Shown here piece by piece: positions 57,802 through 64,000 of a DNA stretch of 64,000 nt. The stretch covers positions 1 to 64,000 of the forward strand of contig JABYQS010000026.1 of the NCBI GenBank assembly GCA_022592435.1, in the 5' to 3' direction. The translations under genes were made by a program, and so were the position numbers. Each line of letters starts with the position of its first letter. Positions within the stretch are counted from its first letter, which is position 1. This DNA is from Cerioporus squamosus. Lineage: Eukaryota > Basidiomycota > Agaricomycetes > Polyporales > Polyporaceae. The notes under the pieces were generated by a model, which worked only from the letters and a program-made list of their open reading frames with translations, had not been told where the DNA came from and did no database searches.

Positions 57802-58455
57802 CGTGGTGGGTTACAAGATGGCGGATAAAGACAGAGTGATTATATGGCGTCTTGCAGCTCTATCACTTACGGCAAACGCACATCGTTTGTTGCGCGGCCT
57901 TCGGCGGGTCGTTAGGAGCTCGCAAGCCACGTGGAGTTACTGAGTAAGAAGTTTTACGAGGACTCGCCTGGGAGGGCCTGGAGCGCTGAAACCAGCCTCC
58001 TAAGTACAAAAGTAACTAGTCTGGATCCTGATGGCGAGTCGTATCTATGAATGCGAAACCTCTTACTCCGAGAACAACGCGTGGTGGCGAGAACTCGGGA
58101 GAGGAAGACGGAGCGGGGAACGCAGGCGGACGACGCGGTCTTTACTTATAAGTCATTCGAGCACTCCACCTCTCAGTCGGTCACCACTCGCTCAATATTG
58201 TCAAACAACGCTGACATCTTGGAAGCGCGATCGGCAAGACATTTCAATTCGGGACGAGCATGGGCGTTGCAACATTGACATGCAGAAAGGGGCGTGAACC
58301 TGCATATCATTATGTATATGTCGCGTACGCCGCCCAAAGACCTCCCGAGGACCAGTGTTCGGTTCGTGGTGACCCGACGTATGATAGAGAAGACGATCTG
58401 ATCATATATATATACTTGGTGTTGATGAGCTTTCGAGACCCGCTCTGAATGGCGA
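57802..58455. other. Intergenic, no supported gene
   Basis: About 650 bases, promoter side of the transcription factor and 3' side of GH79. An AT-rich TATATATATA-like tract near 58404-58412 may belong to the GH79 3' UTR. No coding frame is supported. Confidence 0.45.
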
Positions 58456-60253
58456 TCACAGATACACGATCAACGCCTCGGAGGCAAGCACCGACACCGT
58501 CAGCGCACTCCCACTGACCGCAACAGACTCGAAGTTCTGCGTGCCCTGCTGCACACACGTCGACGAGAACGTGCCGCCCCCGCCGATCGTCACAGCCGCG
58601 CCCTGGTCCGTGCGCGCCGTCGCGCTCGAGGCGGTCAGCCGTTTCGCCCGCTTGGTCCCGCTCGCCGTCGTCAGCCCGGTGAACTGCACGGACGCACTCG
58701 CGCGCGTCCCCGAGCCGCTGAAGTTGTCGGAGTTCACGACGAGGAGGCGGAGGGGGGCGTTCGAGGACGAGTAGACGGCGTACGTCGCGATGGCGCTGGA
58801 GCCGTTGTCGAGCGCCGCGACCTTCGCGCCGTCCGTGCCCAGGAACTCGGAGACGAAGACGGCCCCGTAGTACGGCGAGTAGACGTTGTTCTGGCCCCAC
58901 CAGCAGTATGCCTGTTGGGAAGAAAGCGCGCATTGAGCGGATGTTGGGCTTACTTATCAGCACACTAGCGCATCCGGGACTCACGCAGTTGCCGATGGTT
59001 CCGTGATGGAAGTAGAGGCGATCGGCTCCAATCAATGCGCTTTGGAGGACGTAGTCGACGATCCACAGCGCAGCACCGAAGGTGGGACTGATTCCTCCAC
59101 CACCGCATGTCGCTGTGATTGTCATGATCATAGTCACTGATCGCACCATCCTTCAAGGCCCAGACGCACTCACCGGAGTTGGTCTCGCCGAGGAAGAACT
59201 TCTTCCCAGCGTTATGTGCGGCCGTTGCCTCTGCCTTGAACTGGCTGACGTACTTCACGATGCCCCTGTGCCCGAGGTCAGGCAGTATGCAGTGAGTCCG
59301 GATTTTATGCTCACGAGTGGCTCATCAGGCTGGTCAAGTTGGTGCTCGCACCATTGCAAGCAGACTGAGGGTAGGAATGCCGCGAGATCGTCTTGATGGT
59401 GTTCAACGCAGCACTTCCGATGCTGGAGATGAGCGTCTGGGTATTCCAAGACAGGTAGACAGCTCCTTGGAAGATGTTTCCCAACTATAGCACGACAGCA
59501 AGTCAGCTCTTCTCGCGCAGATGGACTCGCCCAAAACGCCATCTACTCACGCTGGGTGCTAAGGCAGTGAACCATTTCGCCTCATTTTGTATGTCAATAG
59601 AGTTGCTCCACCCGGTGCCCGAGGCAATCGGAGAGCTGCTCGCATACACTGAAGTTCTCGTGTCAGCATGTTGCAAAACAAGCGCGTTCAGATAGAGACT
59701 CACAGTCGGGCTCGTTCCCGAGTTCTATAGCGTAGAGGTTGCTCATGGAGGACTTGGCCCTCTGGGCAGCCGACAGCGAGTTCGCCTGGTTGTTGAGCTG
59801 GCGATTCAGCCCGACAGTGACCTGACCCTTCAATTGGGACGCGAGCGAGAAGAACGAAGGCCCGTAGGTAAGACTCGACGGTGCATCCAGAGGGGACGAG
59901 ACGCTATAGTTGACTGTAGATGCGAGGTTCGCGTCGTAAGTGGCACGATCTCTGAAGAGCAAACGCATGCGTCTGTCAGTTGAGCTGCAGAGATATACAC
60001 CAGATGGTACTCACTGGGTCGTGCCGCCGATACGTATGGCCGGCTGGGCGTTCCGGAGAGTCGCGATGTTGGCGAGACAGTTGTTCGTCCCGGCCATCTG
60101 CGTGTACCCTGGTAGAGTGAAGAACTCGATCGACACGCTCACGAGGGACGGATCTACAGAAGCAGCTCCAGAAGGAGGGGTTGACGGAACTGCAACGGCG
60201 CGCACATGGCAGAGCCATACCAGCGCTGCAAGGAGGGCGGAGAACTGAGCCAT
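58456..60253 (-). CDS. Secreted glycoside hydrolase family 79 (beta-glucuronidase type)
   Basis: Retaining glycosidase of the GH79 group; fungal members remove glucuronic or 4-O-methylglucuronic acid from glycans such as arabinogalactan. I chose the Met at 60253 because it starts a clean signal peptide (MAQFSALLAALVWLCHVRAV) and lies about 86 bases after a TATA box; an upstream Met at 60322 is only 17 bases from that box. Conserved blocks are SIEFFTLPGYTQMAGTNNCL, AIRIGGTTQDRATYD, GLNRQLNNQ, LYAIELGNEPD (acid/base Glu), TISRHSYPQSACNG, a clean intron to GIVKYVSQFKAEA, KKFFLGETNSG (nucleophile Glu), ISPTFGAALWIVDYVLQSAL and HHGTIGNCAYCWWGQNN. The beta-sandwich C-terminus ends SEALIVYL. Stop TGA at 58456-58458. 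Both catalytic Glu are present. Confidence 0.92.
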
Positions 60254-60338
60254 ACGCGCGAGTACAGCGGCGAGGACGCGCAAGGACTGGTCGACGATGG
60301 AAGGAGGCGTTCTGGAGGCCATAACGAGGAAACTGCGG

Positions 60339-60345
60339 CTTTATA
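60339..60345 (-). promoter_or_regulatory. TATA box of the GH79 gene
   Basis: TATAAAG on the minus strand. Its spacing helps decide that translation starts at 60253, not 60322. Confidence 0.55.
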
Positions 60346-61525
60346 GCGCCGCTCGGTGCATTGCCGGATGTCGGCGGCGGGAAGGGCAGGTGCCACGAAG
60401 GTAGGCCATGTCAGGTCCGAATTGCTTTACGCGGTTGAAAGGAAGGTCACAGTGTGCACCCGCGGACCGACTGCGAGGCACCAAACTGGAGCAGTACGAC
60501 AGAGAGGCCTCCCATGTGATCCTCCCAAATCGCGGGAAGGCGAACAAGGGATGATACACGGATATAGCGGTATATTGACTCGCGTTGGGTCTCGAGGATG
60601 CGGGGAATATAAGCTTTGCTGATCCGGCGGTCCAGTGCGTCCCGTATGGTCATCTGACGAGTGGTCAACGACCAGTCGCAGGCTCCGGCTACATGCCTCC
60701 ATCAGAGAGACGCATGCAAACCCAATGAAGAAGAAGGGGCAGCGTGCACCTGAATATACAGTGATGCTCAACAACGGTCTGGTGCTCTAGGACAGTCGCG
60801 ACTCACCGGGTACTTGACATCGTCCGGGTAACCCTCTTTGTTGAGTTCTGACCACCACCGGTCAGACACTGGGATCCCCGTATGCTACGGTGAGAGTTGA
60901 TCGATCTCAACGCACGTAAGCCAGTACTGCCTGTGCCGAAAGTACGTTTAGGCTGTCGATCGTTCGAAGACTGGCCTGACAATCACTACTTATTGTGTGT
61001 GGGTATCGGAGTATGTGCGCAACGAACTGAACCAGTGTCCTCCGAGCAAAGAACGAGTTTGTAGGTGAATTGGAATGGGATGACGAGGTATGTGGCTGGA
61101 TGGTGGTGGGTGAGCTGGGTGAGGGAAGCGCCTTGCTCGCTCCTTCCCGCCATCAGGCCGCCGATTTCCATATCCGCTCATGCCGTCGGTCTGGGCGCCT
61201 ACACGTGACGTCACGCGTCGCGTCGCGTTGTGTCCGCTTCCTGCTCTCGTCGCGACTGGCTCCGTCGTGCATTTGAGTAGGCAGCTGGCCTGAGAACGTT
61301 CTCAGGAGTGAATTCTACTTTGACAATACTCACCTACGCTAGACAGGTTGTTACGTGTAGACCTGGATAGACTTCAGGGCAGTGGAGGATGGCGGAATTC
61401 ATGACGTCAGTTCTCCTTCGCCTATGAACCCATCCCTATATCCATCCCCCCGCGCTATCTCAGCTTGCTACTTACTACTTACCACGACCACCTCAGCCTA
61501 ACAATCCGAGCTCATACAGACCACC
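60346..61525. other. Divergent intergenic region
   Basis: About 1.2 kb between GH79 (leftward) and the HSA32-like gene (rightward). It holds the 18-bp palindrome listed separately and a TACTTACTACTTACC run near 61470-61485. Open frames have no domains. Confidence 0.5.
61289..61306. promoter_or_regulatory. Perfect 18-bp palindrome with heat-shock-element core
   Basis: CCTGAGAACGTTCTCAGG reads identically on both strands and contains AGAACGTTCT, i.e. GAA and TTC units two bases apart, the core of an HSF site. It lies about 220 bases before the start of a gene whose plant relatives are heat-stress associated. A third unit is not clear. Confidence 0.45.
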
Positions 61526-62839
61526 ATGCTCGCGCGCACCGTCTTCGCCCAGGCTCTCCGGCAACACATCCGTCCTCGTCCCACCTTCGCCGCGCAGGCC
61601 CTCCACAGCACCGCCATCCTTTCCAACAATTCCAACGCTCACCCCTTCTCCTTCCTTCCAGCCAACTCCCTCGAGCCCAAAGCGAAGCGCACGAGGGGAC
61701 TCACGGAGATCCGAGGTCCCTACTATGCCCCAGTCACGCAGACGTATCTCGACGAGCTGCTCAGTGATTGGGGCGAATACGTCGATGGCGTCAAGTTTGC
61801 TGGAGGAGCCTTCTCGCTCATGCCAGAGGACAGGCTGCGCACCCTCATCGATACTGCACACAAGCATGGTAAGCCGCAATTCGTCCTGTCTATTCCGGGC
61901 GCATGCTGAAATTGCTGGCACAGGCTGCTACGTGAGCACCGGAGGATTCATCGAGCGAGTCCTTTCCACGTCTGGTGGGGATAAGTCCGTAGTCTCCAAG
62001 TACCTCACAACCTGCAAGAACCTCGGGTATGCTGTCAGCTGCCTATATTTCCGAACAACGTCTGAGTAAATCCCTAGCTTCGACGTGCTCGAGATCTCTT
62101 CGGGCTTCCTGTCCATCCCTACTGACGACTGGGCCTCGCTGATCGAGTTCACCGCCGCACACGGCCTCAAGCCCAAGCCGGAGGTCGGCATTCAGTGAGC
62201 ATCTGCCTCATAACATCCACCCTGTCATCACGGCGCTGACCACTTCCTCTAGATGGGGTGCAGGCGGCGACGCGTCCGTCGAAGAGCTCGAATCAGCCGG
62301 AACTCGCGACCCGAAGTGGCTCATCGACCGCGCGAAGACCTTCCTCGATGCCGGCGCATACGTGCGTTCGCTCGTCCACTGTTTCATCTAACACTAAGGC
62401 TGAGCTGTTGCTACCTATGTAGATGATTATGATTGAGAGCGAGGGCATAACCGAGAACGTCAAGAACTGGCGCACGGACGTCATCTCCGCCGTCACCTCC
62501 GCCCTCCCCGCCGAGAAGATCATGTACGTCCGCGCCCCATCTCCGTTCTGATTCTGCTTCTCCTCCTCCTCTCCTCCGTCATCGTCACACGGAGTCTGAC
62601 CACATGCTTACAGGTTCGAAGCGGCGGACCCCGAGGTCTTCGCGTACCACATCCAGAACCAGGGCGCTCGCGCGAACTTGTTCATCGACCACTCGCAGGT
62701 CGTGCAGCTCGCGTGCCTCCGCCGCGGCATCTGGGGCACGGGCAGCACCTTCGCGCGCGTCGTCACCTTCGAGGGCACCGGCGAGCACTTCCGCAAGGGC
62801 GGCCGGGCGGTGCATAACGAGCCGTCGGAGAAGTACTGA
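61526..62839 (+). CDS. ComA/HSA32-like (phosphosulfolactate synthase family) protein
   Basis: TIM-barrel protein of the phosphosulfolactate synthase family. The archaeal enzyme makes a coenzyme M precursor, while plant HSA32 supports acquired thermotolerance without a known reaction. The start at 61526 gives an Arg/Ala/Ser-rich leader (MLARTVFAQALRQHIRPRPT) that looks like a mitochondrial presequence. Family blocks are KRTRGLTEIRGPYYAPVTQT, DGVKFAGGAFSLMP, GCYVSTGGFIERVL (across an intron), LGFDVLEISSGFLSIPTDDW, KPKPEVGIQWGAGGD (across an intron), WLIDRAKTFLDAGAYMIMIE, SEGITENVKNWRTDVI, FEAADPEVFAYHIQNQG, NLFIDHSQVVQLACLRRGIW. It ends PSEKY at TGA 62837-62839. Six exons with consistent frame. 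Function in fungi is not established. Confidence 0.92.
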
Positions 62840-63161
62840 ACGGTTGTGCTCTGAAGGCTACGGTGATGCGTGCAGGATGGAGGATGGAGGATATCTAGGG
62901 AGAAGCATAACACCTACTAGCAACAGTGCGGACGAACTTCTTTTCTTGTATATTAGGTTGTAATATGTATCGATACTACTTTGTGACCCCACGCCTGTCT
63001 CAGGCGACAGCTCCGTCTTCCCGCGGGCCGATGAGATTGCGAGAGCGAGGCAAGAAGACTCTACAATATTATACATCGTACATACACCCACCGTAGAGTA
63101 CAACCAGCAAGAGTATGAAGCGAGATCGTACAGTCCGTGGCCGCCATGCGACGTTTGCGCT
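62840..63161. other. Convergent 3' intergenic region
   Basis: The HSA32-like and OPT transporter genes end toward each other across about 320 bases; probable 3' UTRs. No other feature. Confidence 0.5.
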
Positions 63162-64000
63162 TCATCCGCAGAACTCGAATCCAGGGCACCCGATTGCAGT
63201 GCCGAAGTCTGCCAGTGCGGGCAAGCGAACGAGTATTAGGACGGGGACCACGGCGAAAATTTAGTACTCACTAGACCCGTCGACCTTCGCGACAGCGAGG
63301 AGAGCCTGCAACACACCGCCGAGACCCTCTCCAGCAAGCATGCCCGCCTATGACGATGTCAGTCATTTTGGGTCGACGCTGAATACTCGCGCAGCGGGAC
63401 GTACCGCAACGGCGAACATGTACATGTCGAATCCCGCGGGGTTCTTCCGCGCCCAGAAGTAGTTGAAAACCGAACCGAACGCCCTGTCAAAGCAGGACAG
63501 TCAGATCGACAAGACCAGAATACAGGAAGGAGGCGCAGGCAAACTCACATTGCAATGGAAAACGGAATCTGCGGTGCGACGAATGCCTGGGCGTGCAGAT
63601 ATCACGATCAGCCCGAGAAGACGGGGGAAAGACAAGAAGAACAAGTAGAAGCAAGCGAGACACGCACCAGACCGACAGCGTTCCAGTTGGGAATCCAGTG
63701 CCAGTGCTTCTTCGGGACCCACAGGTGCTTCACAACGACCATGATCACCGTCCAGATCCCAAGCGCGATGGCGGTGAAGCCCGCCGACTTGGGGATCGCT
63801 GTTCACGGGCAAGGAGGTCCGTCCAGTCCGTTAGTGGGTGTGTGGCGCGGGGAGGGAAAACGAAAGAATGACGTACGTAGGGAGGGCAACGCGACAGCCT
63901 GCGCGACAGCGACCCACGCGCTCACACTCGGGGCCTGATACGTGCACTCCTGCACCGTGCTCGACCTGCGCGTGTGTTTCAATCCCTGAATCCTTATTGT
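63162..64000 (-). CDS. OPT-family oligopeptide transporter, C-terminal part only
   Basis: C-terminal exons of a proton-coupled oligopeptide transporter; the gene enters from the right edge, so its start and most membrane helices are missing. Visible blocks, N to C, are APSVSAWVAVAQAVALPSL, IPKSAGFTAIALGIWTVIMV, VVKHLWVPKKHWHWIPNWNA, VGLAFVAPQIPFSIAM, AFGSVFNYFWARKNPAGFD, MYMFAVA, AGMLAGEGLGGVLQALLAVA and the short ending FGTAIGCPGFEFCG, with stop TGA at 63162-63164. WIPNWNAVGL and AGMLAGEGLGG are typical of the fungal OPT clade. Introns near 63210-63275 and 63345-63405 have normal borders. It probably imports small peptides at the plasma membrane or vacuole; substrate not inferable. Confidence 0.88.

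Noticed and set aside
60254..60322. Upstream Met for GH79 at 60322
   Set aside because: Only 17 bases from the TATA box and it would bury the signal peptide; the Met at 60253 fits better.
1..64000. CRISPR arrays, prokaryotic operons, tRNA or rRNA genes
   Set aside because: The window is intron-rich fungal nuclear DNA; no spaced repeats of CRISPR type and no tRNA- or rRNA-like stretch was recognised by eye. A covariance-model scan would be needed to exclude small RNA genes.

Overview
The window is nuclear DNA of a filamentous basidiomycete, most likely an Agaricomycete and plausibly a wood-decay polypore. Genes are dense, lie on both strands, and are cut by many GT-AG introns of about 45-70 bases. 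Core eukaryotic genes (RPB3, NAR1, Tlg2, PDK1, phosphomevalonate kinase) alternate with secreted degradative enzymes typical of mushroom-forming fungi (sedolisin protease, PL14 lyase, GH79 glycosidase). I found no convincing rRNA, tRNA, CRISPR array or intact transposon. Coordinates of spliced genes run from start codon to stop codon and include introns; exon borders were read by eye from splice consensus plus family similarity.

Layout, left to right. 1-1.8 kb: 3'-truncated PDK1-type kinase (-). 3.6-6.0 kb: multi-pass membrane protein with a long Ser/Pro/Tyr tail (-). 7.0-10.3 kb: CNNM/Mam3-like DUF21-CBS protein (+). 11.2-12.3 kb: secreted class 3 lipase (+). 13.35-15.5 kb: sedolisin (+). 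16.0-18.1 kb: UDP-glycosyltransferase (-). 19.2-20.7 kb: PL14-like lyase (-). 22.4-23.9 kb: RPB3 (+). 24.2-27.5 kb: EF-hand MscS-type channel (-). 28.3-31.9 kb: Tlg2/syntaxin-16 t-SNARE (-) with a 1.77-kb intron. 32.8-33.3 kb: tiny Cys-rich protein (+). 35.3-37.4 kb: NAR1 (+). 37.5-38.4 kb: short-chain dehydrogenase (-). 39.1-42.5 kb: uncharacterised Ser/Pro-rich protein (-). 43.9-45.1 kb: F-box/LRR-like protein (-). 45.7-47.8 kb: AVT-type amino acid transporter (+). 48.2-50.1 kb: phosphomevalonate kinase (-). 50.5-52.7 kb: weakly supported membrane protein (-). 53.1-54.0 kb: intronless F-box-like protein (-). 54.9-57.8 kb: C2H2 plus Zn2Cys6 transcription factor (-). 58.5-60.3 kb: GH79 (-). 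61.5-62.8 kb: ComA/HSA32-like protein (+). 63.2 kb to the right edge: OPT transporter C-terminus (-).

There is no operon-like unit. The looser theme is a run of secreted or surface hydrolytic enzymes at 11-21 kb, joined by GH79 at 58-60 kb. PL14 and GH79 may both act on uronic-acid-containing glycans, but that pairing is inference.

The most interesting points are: a perfect 35-bp inverted repeat at 18.65 kb flanked by 8-bp direct repeats, with part of its arm recurring at 38.6 kb; two outsized introns (708 and 1771 bases) with degenerate internal repeats; a WG/GW-rich tail on RPB3; a perfect 18-bp palindrome containing a GAAnnTTC heat-shock-element core upstream of an HSA32-like gene; and recurring apparent one-base length errors, mostly in homopolymers, inside conserved exons. 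The last look more like assembly errors than gene decay.
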